Source: Methanomicrobiaceae archaeon (lineage in GTDB: Archaea > Halobacteriota > Methanomicrobia > Methanomicrobiales > Methanomicrobiaceae). Taken from it: 64,000 nucleotides of DNA. The stretch is taken from positions 62,001 through 126,000 of the forward strand of contig JAFGKW010000036.1 of NCBI GenBank assembly GCA_016928355.1, in the 5' to 3' direction. Numbering within the stretch: the first letter of the stretch is position 1; each line of letters opens with the position of its first letter. The position numbers and the translations under genes were made by a program. This document shows positions 9,700-18,367 of the stretch, piece after piece. Under the pieces are notes generated by a model. It worked only from the letters and a program-made list of their open reading frames with translations, ran no database searches and was not told the origin of the DNA.

Positions 9700-9860
9700 T
9701 ATTTGTCGGCAGCTTCCCATGCCGGTAGGAAGTTCGTATCCCGATACCGGCAATTGAAAAGATTTCATGTAACATGAAAAGTCCGGAACTGGCGTATTTG
9801 CCGAATCCTCTTTTAAATATTTCTTCTCCATGTTCCGGTTGCCGGATCCGGGGATGTCAG
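9700..9860 (-). pseudogene. Relic of a histidine-kinase ATPase domain
   Basis: Read on the minus strand, 9838 down to about 9700 gives PEHGEEIFKRGFGK followed by a stretch ending in IFSIAGIGIR. This matches the region from the G1 to the G2 box of the neighbouring kinases (EEHKEKIFNKGFGKGTGLGL in the gene at 9924). The G2 box has decayed (ASSGL in place of GTGLGL). The preceding GSGI-like G1 motif is in another frame, at about 9845-9860. No start codon, histidine box or N box remains. The remaining bases of 9490-9923 show no gene, only AT-rich promoter-like DNA. Confidence 0.6.
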
Positions 9861-9923
9861 TAATCCGGAGATCTATGCAAAATTGGTAAAATAAAATAAT
9901 TAAAGAAAACAATTAATTAAGGA

Positions 9924-12470
9924 ATGTATTCCGTCCTCTACGTCGATGACGAACCCCTTCTACTGGAAGTTACGAAAACATATCTTGAAAAAACTTCAGA
10001 TATTGCCGTTGATACAGTTGAATCTGCTGCAGAAGCGATTTCAATTTTAAATACCCGGATTTATGATGCCGTTGTATCTGATTACCAGATGCCCGGGATG
10101 GACGGACTTGAATTTTTAAAGGTATTGCGAAATTCAGGGAATGATATACCATTTATTATCTTTACCGGAAAGGGAAGAGAGGATGTTGTAATAGAGGCTT
10201 TCGAGTCCGGTGCGGATTTCTACCTGCAGAAGGGAGGGGACATAAGATCACAATTTGCAGAACTGGTTCATAAGATAAAACAGGCGGTTTCAAGGCGCAA
10301 TGCTGTAAAAGCGCATGAAGAGAGCGAACTGAAGTTCAGGAAGCTTGTTGAAAGTTCGCCTGATCTGATCCTGGAGGTTGATCCTGAAGGTTCGGTTGTT
10401 TATGTATCGCCATCTTCAGAGTTGATTCTTGGATATAAACCTGAAGAAATGATTGGAGTCGGGTATACCGAGATAATGGAGCCGGAGGATATCGAGAGAG
10501 TTGAAAGAAATGATACCCTGCTTATTTCCGGAGAAAATCCCGGTCATGTTGAGATAAAAATCCGCAGAAAAGATGGTTCATTTGCATATCTGGAAAGCTC
10601 GGCAGTTCTTATGAACGGAAAAGATCTCTCAGGCGGAATCCAGGTGATTGCGAGGGATATCTCATACCGCAAAAAGGCCGAGGAGGAGATCAGGGCAAGG
10701 GACGAGCTCTACAGTAGTCTTGCCGAGACCATTCCGGGGATGATCTATATTATAGATCCTGATGGCCTGCTGCTTTATGTCAACAGTGCTGCGGCTTCGG
10801 GTTTTGGAAAAACTCCTGAAGAGGTCAACGGAAAAACTCTCTTTGAATTATATCCTGCAAAGCAGGCGGAAGGCCATATGAAAGCGGTCAGGGCTGTAAT
10901 AAATTCAGGAGAGCCGTTTTACAGGGAGATGGTTGAAAAGCTTCCGGCAGGAGATTTCTGGATCAGCGTCAGTCTTTCTCCACTGAAAGATTCCGGTGGT
11001 GAAATTACAGGGGTGCTTGGAGTCTCATATGATATCACTCCGCGCAAGAAGGCCGAGGAGGCATTGAAGAAGTCCGAGTTCCAGTATGCAGAGACTCTTG
11101 ATGCAATGACTGATGCCGTCTCTGTTGTTGACCGAAATTTGAATTTTCTGCTGGTAAATGAAGCATTCCGGAAAACCAGCCGGGAGAATGGTTTTGAGAT
11201 TCCTGACGATGTTTCCGGGGTCAGTTTGAATGAGGCGTTCCCGTTTCTGGGTGAGGAGGTTTTTAATAAATATAGTGAGGTCTTTTCCTCCGGAAAGGTA
11301 ATCAAAAATGATGAAAAGCACCTCATAAACGGAAAAATGATTTACACTGTATCAACAAAAATTCCTGTTTTCATTGACTCTGAGATTGTAAAGGTTGTTA
11401 CAATAATACATGATTTCACACAGGAAAGACAATTTAAAGCCGATTTAAGGGAATCCGGAGAGTATCTCCGTGTAATGTTTGATTCTGCAAGGGATGCAAT
11501 CTTCATTAAAAACGTCAATCTCGAATATACACACGTCAATCCCTATATGTGTGAAATATTCGGTTTGGATTCCGTTGAAATGATCGGCAAAAGAGATTCT
11601 GATATATTTGGTGAAGGATATTCGGAAATAATTTCCACGAGTGATAAGGAGGTTCTTGAAGGAAAAACGGCTTTCTATGATATCACTCACTGGCTGAAAG
11701 GAGAAAATTATAATTTTTCAGTCGTAAAAGTGCCTGTATTCGGAGAGGACGGTTCGGTTGTCGGCATATGCGGAATTTCAAGGGATATTACAGGAAGGAA
11801 ACGCACAGAAAATGCCCTTGCGGTTGCAAACAGGAAGCTAAGCCTGCTCTCGAAGATAACCCGCCATGACCTGAGAAACAAGATTACGGCGATCCTGGGA
11901 TACTGCGAGCTTGCAAGGGACGATGCAGATAATGAATACATGATGCATCTCATCGAAAAGCAGGAGGCATCCCTTGAAGAAATGTCGAATATTATCAGTT
12001 TCCTGAAAAAATACGAGACTATCGATTCAGAGCCTGCAAGATGGATCACACTCCAGCCTGAGATCTCTGAATATATATCTGCAGTCGAAACAGGGGAAGT
12101 GGAAGTTAGTATTGAGCTTGAAGGAATTGGGATTTTCTCAGACGGGATCTTCATCAGAATATTTTCCGATCTCATCAACAATTCGGTGATGCACGGAGGT
12201 TCAATATCCTCAATAAGGATCCGGTGGTGTGAATTGGAGGAATTTGCCGCTATAATCTATGAGGACGACGGCTGTGGCATTCCCGAAGAACATAAAGAGA
12301 AGATCTTCAATAAGGGATTTGGAAAAGGGACTGGTCTTGGGCTTTATTATATCAGGGAGATTCTCAATGTTATCGGGATGTCCATATCCGAGAAGGGAGA
12401 GGAAGGAAAGGGAGCCCTGTTTGAGATCAGGGTGCCCCTGGATAACTGTCGGTTTACAGGGCATACCTGA
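9924..12470 (+). CDS. Hybrid receiver-PAS(x4)-histidine kinase
   Basis: 848 residues. The N-terminal receiver (1-120) has D8/D9, D53 (VVSDYQMPGMDG), T81 and K103. Four PAS domains follow (about 135-250, 260-380, 385-505, 515-625). The kinase core has ITRHDLRN with phospho-acceptor His648, the N box (LINNSVMHGG), G1 (DDGCGI) and G2 (GTGLGLYYIREI). The receiver-first order suggests that phosphorylation of the receiver gates the kinase. It is monocistronic, with a divergent kinase relic upstream and the convergent gap gene downstream. The ligands of the PAS domains cannot be inferred. Confidence 0.92.
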   Translation: MYSVLYVDDEPLLLEVTKTYLEKTSDIAVDTVESAAEAISILNTRIYDAVVSDYQMPGMDGLEFLKVLRNSGNDIPFIIFTGKGREDVVIEAFESGADFYLQKGGDIRSQFAELVHKIKQAVSRRNAVKAHEESELKFRKLVESSPDLILEVDPEGSVVYVSPSSELILGYKPEEMIGVGYTEIMEPEDIERVERNDTLLISGENPGHVEIKIRRKDGSFAYLESSAVLMNGKDLSGGIQVIARDISYRKKAEEEIRARDELYSSLAETIPGMIYIIDPDGLLLYVNSAAASGFGKTPEEVNGKTLFELYPAKQAEGHMKAVRAVINSGEPFYREMVEKLPAGDFWISVSLSPLKDSGGEITGVLGVSYDITPRKKAEEALKKSEFQYAETLDAMTDAVSVVDRNLNFLLVNEAFRKTSRENGFEIPDDVSGVSLNEAFPFLGEEVFNKYSEVFSSGKVIKNDEKHLINGKMIYTVSTKIPVFIDSEIVKVVTIIHDFTQERQFKADLRESGEYLRVMFDSARDAIFIKNVNLEYTHVNPYMCEIFGLDSVEMIGKRDSDIFGEGYSEIISTSDKEVLEGKTAFYDITHWLKGENYNFSVVKVPVFGEDGSVVGICGISRDITGRKRTENALAVANRKLSLLSKITRHDLRNKITAILGYCELARDDADNEYMMHLIEKQEASLEEMSNIISFLKKYETIDSEPARWITLQPEISEYISAVETGEVEVSIELEGIGIFSDGIFIRIFSDLINNSVMHGGSISSIRIRWCELEEFAAIIYEDDGCGIPEEHKEKIFNKGFGKGTGLGLYYIREILNVIGMSISEKGEEGKGALFEIRVPLDNCRFTGHT

Positions 12471-12474
12471 AAGA

Positions 12475-12525
12475 CCTAAAGTGATTGCCCGGATGAAAAC
12501 TTTAGGATTGTAAAGATCAGGCAAT
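12475..12525. terminator. Two interleaved inverted repeats between convergent genes
   Basis: CCTAAAGT (12475-12482) pairs perfectly with ACTTTAGG (12499-12506). ATTGCC in the loop (12484-12489) can pair with GGCAAT (12520-12525). This arrangement is that of an H-type pseudoknot. It lies between the convergent stops of the hybrid kinase and gap, so termination or 3'-end stabilisation is the simplest role. Confidence 0.4.
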
Positions 12526-12547
12526 ATAACAGAATTACCTTAAAAAA

Positions 12548-13570
12548 TTATATCGTCTCGAAACCGAGAGCCCTGTTTGTCATTGCGACAGATTCACCGG
12601 CAGTTGCCGCCGAGCCTGTCATTGCCCTGATGCAGTCGACGTTCTCGACGACGACATCGGCCTCCTGGTGTATCGCCTGGAAGAGGTAGAGCTCCTTTCC
12701 GTCGACGATGGATAACGAATCCTCAAAGACACATGACTCCCAGAGATCAGATCTGGGCCGTCCGAGATCAGATGCGTACTCCTTCAGTTCGGCTGTGCTC
12801 TTTATCCCCGTATATCCCTTTACAAGACCGATTCTTGGATTATCTGCAATGAGCCTGAGAATTTTGTCCTTATCCCCGGCATTTGCAAGATCCATCTGGA
12901 CGACATGCATGTGCATGAATGTCGTAGGAACGATCATTGCCATAGTCACTATGTCGATATCCGGAAGGACCGTCTGCACATCCGGACCGTGATGGGATGG
13001 GATGGTGACCGGATTTAAGACGATAGCATCGACCGGGCCGCGTTTTGCATCCCCGGGATCTGCTCCTCTCCTGATCATCGTCGCCCTGACTTTTTTTACC
13101 CCATATGCCTCATCGGCTAGCTTTATTATGCGGCAGAGGCCTGTCGTATTGCACGAGACCACACGTGCAAACTGGCGCCCCCTTGCATCCGCAAAGTTGC
13201 ATGACGAATTGAATGAGAACCCTGCAACACTGTGATCCTCTCCACCCTGCCAGATTGCCATCTTCCCGAACTTCTCGTACATTGCCCTGTTCCCGGCTCC
13301 GACTCCGCCGGGTGTGGCGTCGACAATGATATCTGCGGCCTGGATCATCTCCTCGACGCTTCCGGCGACCTTCATTCCTGCGTTTTCAAACTGGTCCTTC
13401 TTTGAGATATCAGCGATATAAAGTGGGTAACCGCGTTTCTGTGCAATCATTGCCTCATGGCTTGGTCTGGTCTTGGATACTCCGACAATCTCCATGTCCG
13501 TCTGTGCGGATACGGCATCGGCGACCCTCTTTCCGATGGTCCCGAATCCGTTTACAGCAACCTTGATCAT
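12548..13570 (-). CDS. gap: Archaeal type II glyceraldehyde-3-phosphate dehydrogenase (phosphorylating)
   Basis: 340 residues, full length for the archaeal enzyme. The Rossmann motif NGFGTIGKRV is at residues 8-17, and the catalytic Cys140 sits in SCNTTGL. The enzyme interconverts glyceraldehyde 3-phosphate and 1,3-bisphosphoglycerate with NAD(P). In a methanogen it mainly serves gluconeogenesis, with gpmA (56532) acting at the neighbouring steps. It is a cytoplasmic homotetramer in the family. The gene is monocistronic and converges on the hybrid kinase. No unusual residues were seen. Confidence 0.97.
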   Translation of the reverse strand: MIKVAVNGFGTIGKRVADAVSAQTDMEIVGVSKTRPSHEAMIAQKRGYPLYIADISKKDQFENAGMKVAGSVEEMIQAADIIVDATPGGVGAGNRAMYEKFGKMAIWQGGEDHSVAGFSFNSSCNFADARGRQFARVVSCNTTGLCRIIKLADEAYGVKKVRATMIRRGADPGDAKRGPVDAIVLNPVTIPSHHGPDVQTVLPDIDIVTMAMIVPTTFMHMHVVQMDLANAGDKDKILRLIADNPRIGLVKGYTGIKSTAELKEYASDLGRPRSDLWESCVFEDSLSIVDGKELYLFQAIHQEADVVVENVDCIRAMTGSAATAGESVAMTNRALGFETI

Positions 13571-13698
13571 AGTACTGCTATTCTATGACATTCCTACATA
13601 TTATTTTACACGGTACATCATTGGGAAGGATCCGGGCAGCTGAGCCGGAAGGTGGTCTTTTAATAAATTCTAAATCGAATAAACGATGAAATAGGTAT

Positions 13699-14919
13699 AT
13701 GAACCGTTGTTCGAGAGGGATAATCCTCACGCTGATGATAATTTTTGCACTCCTCTCTGTGGTGCAGGCATCTTCTGCCGCCGAATCCGCACAGGGCCCC
13801 GAAGTGGAGTGGATTAAGGAATACCCGTCTTCAGAGGCTGAGATATTGTCTGTATGCGAATCGCCCTACGGCGGATATTATGCAGCCGGGGCGGGCCCGG
13901 AAGGCAGGCTTGTTATGAGACTTGACGGGGAGGGAAACATTCTCTGGAAGAAGAATATTCCGGGAAGCGATGCGAATGGCAGCATTAAGCTAATCCAGGA
14001 ATCGCCTGCAGGCGGTCTGATTCTCTTTGCAGACGGCGAAGACCTTTTAAAGATTACAGATAAGGCAGAATTCGAGTGGGAGTTCCACCAGCCCATGGGC
14101 AAGGTTTATTCGGTTGAGGTTGCCCCGGACGGATCAACTGTCATGGCGGGAACCTTCATCCAGGGATTCCTGACAGAGGTATCTCCTGCAGGAACGGAGT
14201 CATGGAACAGGACCTTCAGTGATCCCGAAGGCGGCGGCCAGTACGTAATCAGGTCAGTCCAGAACGATCCGGAGGCAGGATTCATAATTGCTGGTTATAT
14301 CGATCCCATATTCATGATTACAGACTACCGTGGTTTTCTGATGAAGACGGATGATGAGGGGCGAAAGGTATGGGCAAGGCAGTATTCGGAAGACTCTTCG
14401 GGAATGATTGTCTCCGTCGTCTGCAGACCTTCGGGTGGGTATGCTGTAACAAGGCTCCAGCTGCCTGTAGGTCCTGATAATTCAACACTGTTCATGCCTT
14501 CGGTAATGTTTACAAACCCCGAAGGTAAGGTTACAGGATCTGAGTACTACAATGAGTTCGTTTCATATCTCTTCCATATCACAAATGCCGGGGACGGGGG
14601 ATACTATCTTTCAGGTCTTATTCTCGGCGAATCTCCCGAACCTGACGAATATAAGATACTGAGGACAGATCTGTCGGGAAAACTGCTCTGGGAGAAGAGC
14701 CTCGGGGATCTGGAGATGACTGCTTTTATTACGACATCGGACGGGGGATTTCTGATTGCCGGCAGAGATCCGGTCAGTGATTCCAGTGTCCTTGAAAAAT
14801 ATGCAAAGGATAACACATCTGCACAGGCCTCCGGGTTCGGGCTGATTTCTGTGTTTGCAGCGCTTACGGGTGCGGGCCTGTTTGCGATGATAAGAAAAGA
14901 TCAAAATAAACAAAAATAA
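13699..14919 (+). CDS. Exported, membrane-anchored beta-propeller-like protein
   Basis: 406 residues. The N-terminal signal peptide (residues 1-27) ends near SSAAES. At least six repeats of about 45-50 residues follow, of the type 'GGYYAAG...GRLVMRLDGEGNILWKK', the pattern of PQQ-like or Kelch-like propeller blades. The C-terminus has one membrane helix (about 376-398) followed by a basic tail (RKDQNKQK), typical of archaeal surface proteins anchored by their C-terminus. No catalytic motif was recognised. It is followed 56 bases later by the MFS gene on the same strand, but a shared function is not evident. Confidence 0.8.
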   Translation: MNRCSRGIILTLMIIFALLSVVQASSAAESAQGPEVEWIKEYPSSEAEILSVCESPYGGYYAAGAGPEGRLVMRLDGEGNILWKKNIPGSDANGSIKLIQESPAGGLILFADGEDLLKITDKAEFEWEFHQPMGKVYSVEVAPDGSTVMAGTFIQGFLTEVSPAGTESWNRTFSDPEGGGQYVIRSVQNDPEAGFIIAGYIDPIFMITDYRGFLMKTDDEGRKVWARQYSEDSSGMIVSVVCRPSGGYAVTRLQLPVGPDNSTLFMPSVMFTNPEGKVTGSEYYNEFVSYLFHITNAGDGGYYLSGLILGESPEPDEYKILRTDLSGKLLWEKSLGDLEMTAFITTSDGGFLIAGRDPVSDSSVLEKYAKDNTSAQASGFGLISVFAALTGAGLFAMIRKDQNKQK

Positions 14920-14975
14920 TTTTTCCCGGAAATTGCGGGCTAATATTAATCATGAGAATCCGGATAATATAATAC

Positions 14976-16163
14976 ATGAGCGTGAGTCCCCGGATCGCCC
15001 CCGGAAAGAAGAGGAGCTATTATTTCATTCTCCTCTTCGGCATTGTAGCGATGTTCGGGGACATAATCTACGAAGGTGCAAGAAGCGTCACCGGTCCATA
15101 CCTGTATATTCTCGGGGCTTCTGCCCTTACTGTCGGATTTGTCGCGGGTTTTGGTGAATTTTCAGGATATGCCCTCAGGTTGTTGTCAGGTTATATCGCG
15201 GACTCGACAAAGCATTACTGGGCACTGACCTTTATCGGCTACGGGATGCTTATCGCCGTTCCTTTTCTTGCTTTCGCGGGTTCATGGGAAATTGCCGCAG
15301 TGCTCTTCATCGCCGAAAGGATGGGTAAAGGGATACGTGCTCCTGCAAAGGATGCCATTCTCTCGAATATCACAAAGGATGTCGGGAGAGGCTGGGGATT
15401 CGGCATCCACGAGGCGCTTGACCAGATTGGGGCAATACTCGGGCCGCTTATATTTACCGCGGCATATATTGCAAGGGGAGATTACCAGAGTGGATTCGCC
15501 CTCCTTATTATTCCATTTATCCTGATGATGGCAACCCTGGTTCTCGTCAGGAGAAGGGTTCCGGATACGGTGGCATATGAAAAGGATACAGCCGGGGAAT
15601 CTTCTGCTCCTCCTTTGAAGAGCCTGGCTCCCTACGGGATTTTCACTGCACTTACAATGTGCGGTTTTGTTGCATTTCCACTGGTATCCTATCATTTCAG
15701 TTCGGCAGGGGTGGTTCCCGATGCTGAGATCCCGGTATTTTATGCAATTGCTATGGGTGTTGACGCCTTTGCTGCTCTTGCGGCTGGAAGGATCTATGAC
15801 CGCAGGGGTCTGATTACACTGGTAATTCTGCCTGTTTTGATTATTATTATCCCTCTCCTTGCCTTCTCATCCGATTATATATTCGCAATATTCTCCGCTG
15901 TTATATGGGGTTGCGTCATGGGAATCCAGGAGACTATTCTCAGGGCCGCAGTCGCCGACTATACACACATCTCAAAACGAGGGACCGCTTATGGAGTATT
16001 CAACACGATCTATGGTTTATCATGGTTTTTTGGAAGTGTAGTCATAGGATTTTTATATGGCATCTCTTTCACCCTCGTCTTCGCATATGTGATTTTTATG
16101 GAGATTCTTTCGATCCCTGTATTCTTCCTGGCAAAGAGAGGGCTTGAAAGGAATTACACGTAA
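14976..16163 (+). CDS. Major facilitator superfamily transporter
   Basis: 395 residues with about 11-12 predicted membrane helices and the two-bundle layout of MFS carriers. The loop after helix 2 reads SGYIADSTKHYW, an MFS motif-A-like site (G-x-x-x-D), and RMGKGIRAPAKDA in the next loops is typical of a clade annotated as MFS sugar/drug-like transporters in archaea. The substrate cannot be assigned. The long cytoplasmic loop between helices 6 and 7 (about 190-215) is acidic. No adjacent partner gene helps to define its role. Confidence 0.87.
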   Translation: MSVSPRIAPGKKRSYYFILLFGIVAMFGDIIYEGARSVTGPYLYILGASALTVGFVAGFGEFSGYALRLLSGYIADSTKHYWALTFIGYGMLIAVPFLAFAGSWEIAAVLFIAERMGKGIRAPAKDAILSNITKDVGRGWGFGIHEALDQIGAILGPLIFTAAYIARGDYQSGFALLIIPFILMMATLVLVRRRVPDTVAYEKDTAGESSAPPLKSLAPYGIFTALTMCGFVAFPLVSYHFSSAGVVPDAEIPVFYAIAMGVDAFAALAAGRIYDRRGLITLVILPVLIIIIPLLAFSSDYIFAIFSAVIWGCVMGIQETILRAAVADYTHISKRGTAYGVFNTIYGLSWFFGSVVIGFLYGISFTLVFAYVIFMEILSIPVFFLAKRGLERNYT

Positions 16164-16279
16164 GGTGGCTGTGGAGGTTTTACCTGGAGAAATAACCTGA
16201 TTTTACAAGTAAAAACATAAAAATGGGGAGTTTGGTGAAATGTTTCCCTATATTTATCATAAGGGGTACGTGTGTTTCA

Positions 16280-16463
16280 TGTGAATTACGGGGACCCTGT
16301 TTGAGAGGTATATCGCTATGGTGCGATTTTTTTGCTCATGCAAATTTGGGCATTTGGAGGATTTATGTTCTAGAGTTATGGAACTGGTTTTTGAGGTGCT
16401 GGAGAGGGTCCCCGTTATGTGTTGTTGTAGAGGTTTTCCAATAGACTAAAAAACTGCTATTGG
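16280..16463 (+). ncRNA. Candidate structured RNA in a gene-free 420-bp spacer
   Basis: No convincing gene lies in 16164-16521. An 11-bp perfect inverted repeat, ACGGGGACCCT (16288-16298) and AGGGTCCCCGT (16405-16415), would close a domain. That domain holds small hairpins: ATCGC/GCGAT (16312-16327), TTTGC-tcat-GCAAA (16331-16344) and GTTC/GAAC (16367-16384). A further perfect hairpin, CCAATAG/CTATTGG (16438-16463), follows. A TATA-like CTATATTTAT at 16249-16258 would start transcription near 16280. No known RNA family was recognised. Confidence 0.35.
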
Positions 16464-16492
16464 TATTGCATATAATAGGTTGTCAGGAGTAG

Positions 16493-16506
16493 TATTTATA
16501 TTTTTA
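16493..16506 (+). promoter_or_regulatory. TATA promoter of the HTH-PAS locus
   Basis: TATTTATATTTTTA places the expected transcription start about 25 nt downstream, at 16521-16525. This coincides with the ATG of the small upstream ORF, implying a leaderless transcript. Confidence 0.45.
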
Positions 16507-16521
16507 TCTTATTGCCTTGCA

Positions 16522-16593
16522 ATGAAAGATGCAATGTGTTGTGCGATGTGTATGGCAATGTCGAAATCAATAAGTAAGGGATTATGGAAATGA
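16522..16593 (+). CDS. Small Cys/Met-rich upstream ORF (23 residues)
   Basis: The ORF begins ATGAAAGATGCA and encodes MKDAMCCAMCMAMSK plus eight more residues, with three Cys and five Met in the first 13 positions. Its TGA (16591-16593) overlaps ATG 16590 of the HTH-PAS regulator as ATGA, the usual sign of translational coupling. The TATA box at 16493-16506 predicts transcription starting at its own ATG. No homologue is known to me. It could be a regulatory leader peptide, a tiny metal/thiol-responsive protein, or chance. Confidence 0.4.
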   Translation: MKDAMCCAMCMAMSKSISKGLWK

Positions 16594-18296
16594 TATTAGT
16601 AATAATGGATTCCTACGCTGCAGAATTATCAAGGGTTATTGAAATTCTAAAGGAGAATCCCCGTGGTCTTTCTGTGTCCGATATTGCGGCACGTATATCT
16701 GTAAACAGAAATACCGTCTCAAGATACCTCGATATGCTCCGGATATCCGGTCAGGTCGATATGAGGATGTACGGGAAAGCAAAAGTATTCTTCATCTCCC
16801 AGCGTGCGCCAATTTCGGCAATGATAAATTTCTCCTCTGATATGGTCGCTGTTATCGACATGGATTTCACGGTGGCGCAGGTGAATGACTCTCTCTGCTC
16901 TTTCCTTGGAATTGAGAGAGCAGATATAATAGGCAAAGAGCTTAGGGAATCACCTCTTGTTGGTTTTGATCATCCGCTCATAAACGAAAGGATAAAATCC
17001 GCTCTTGACGGAGAGGAGAGCAGCGACGAAATCCGCATAATGAAGGTTGATGAGGAGAAGCACTTTAAGATAAGAATAATTCCTACTGTTTTAAATGATT
17101 CCTCGTCAGGTGCGACAATAACTCTTGAAGATATCACAAAGAGGAAGAAGGCGGAAGAGGCCCTGATATCCAGCGAAAGGAATTACAGGTCTCTTGTCGA
17201 GGAGATCAACGATGCAATATGGGATCTTGACGATAATGCAAGGTTTACATATGTCAGTCCGCGGACAAATGCAATACTTGGAGTTCAGCCTGCAGAGCTT
17301 CTTAACAGGCCGATATATGATATTCTCGACGATGAAGGCGCATCTGCATTAAAAAAGTGTGTCGGGACATGCAGGAACAACGGCGGAAGTCCGGAGCTGT
17401 TCAACTGCTCTGTAATGCACAGTGACGGACATATGGTAATTCTTGAATCAAGTCTCTGCAGGCGCTATGATGAGTTTGGAATGGGCTCAGGTTACAGGAT
17501 AGTCTCAAGGGACGTCACAGAGCGAGAGAAGGCCCACAGCGGCCTTTTCAAATGGAAGTCCTTCCTAAATTCTGTTGTCATGAACATACCCGCAATGGTT
17601 CTTGTCAAGGAAATGGAGAAAGGCACTTACATTTACTTCAACAGGGAGACCGAGGATTTTTTCGGTATTGACGGGGCTATGGCCACCGGCAAGATGGGCT
17701 GGGAGCTGTTTCCGGACAGGTTCGTAGAGTATCTCATCTCCGGGGACAGGGAGATTGCAGGGACCAGAGCACCTGTATCAATGCCGGAGATCAGGATAAA
17801 AATTTCCGGAAAGGGTGAGAGGATCATAAAATCACGGAAGGTCCCCATATTCGGAATGGATAAAAACCTGGAATATATCCTGACTCTTCTTGAGGATATT
17901 ACTGAAGAGAAGAAAGCCGAAGAGGAGATAATCGCACAAAGGGACCAGGCCCAGAGCTACCTTGATCTTGCCGGGGTCATGATTGCGGTAATCGACAGGG
18001 ATGGACGGGTAAGCTGCATCAACAGGAGGGGCTGCAGCATGCTTGGAGTGAATGAGAAGGATATAATCGGAAAAGACTGGTTTGAGACTGTCATACCCTC
18101 TTCAGTAAGTGACAGGCTCAGGAAGCAGTATTCGAGGATAATATCCGGTGAGATTACACCTCCGCTAAACGATGAAGGTGTGATTATTAACTCAGATGGA
18201 ATGGAAATACCGGTATTGTGGCACAATTCCATCATCAAATCCCCTGAAGGGGAGATTACAGCAATCGTATCTTCGGCATCGCAGAAGGATTCCTAA
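16590..18296 (+). CDS. HTH-PAS(x4) one-component regulator
   Basis: 568 residues from ATG 16590, chosen because it overlaps the stop of the upstream small ORF; ATG 16584 or 16605 are alternatives. The N-terminal winged-HTH-like domain (about 10-65, GLSVSDIAARISVNRNTVSRYLDML) is a typical DNA-reading helix-turn-helix. Four PAS domains follow (about 75-185, 195-315, 325-440, 450-568), and the protein ends without any kinase or ATPase domain. Such HTH-multi-PAS proteins are frequent in Methanomicrobiales and presumably couple small-molecule or redox sensing directly to transcription. Targets are unknown. The neighbouring surface-protein gene is 71 bases downstream on the same strand and could be one. 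Confidence 0.88.
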   Translation: MILVIMDSYAAELSRVIEILKENPRGLSVSDIAARISVNRNTVSRYLDMLRISGQVDMRMYGKAKVFFISQRAPISAMINFSSDMVAVIDMDFTVAQVNDSLCSFLGIERADIIGKELRESPLVGFDHPLINERIKSALDGEESSDEIRIMKVDEEKHFKIRIIPTVLNDSSSGATITLEDITKRKKAEEALISSERNYRSLVEEINDAIWDLDDNARFTYVSPRTNAILGVQPAELLNRPIYDILDDEGASALKKCVGTCRNNGGSPELFNCSVMHSDGHMVILESSLCRRYDEFGMGSGYRIVSRDVTEREKAHSGLFKWKSFLNSVVMNIPAMVLVKEMEKGTYIYFNRETEDFFGIDGAMATGKMGWELFPDRFVEYLISGDREIAGTRAPVSMPEIRIKISGKGERIIKSRKVPIFGMDKNLEYILTLLEDITEEKKAEEEIIAQRDQAQSYLDLAGVMIAVIDRDGRVSCINRRGCSMLGVNEKDIIGKDWFETVIPSSVSDRLRKQYSRIISGEITPPLNDEGVIINSDGMEIPVLWHNSIIKSPEGEITAIVSSASQKDS

Positions 18297-18367
18297 AACT
18301 CTGTTGAAGGAATGACACATAAAACTTTTATCCGCTATGGACTCAGTTACATTAGGACTGATGTGAC

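Noticed and set aside
9697-9912. Leftward 71-codon open frame
   Set aside because: It overlaps the kinase relic in a different frame and has no family-like or hydrophobic pattern; the similarity to kinases lies in another frame.
16223-16444. 73-codon open frame in the spacer
   Set aside because: Trp/Cys-rich random-looking composition, no ribosome site, and it covers the paired RNA stems; judged non-coding.
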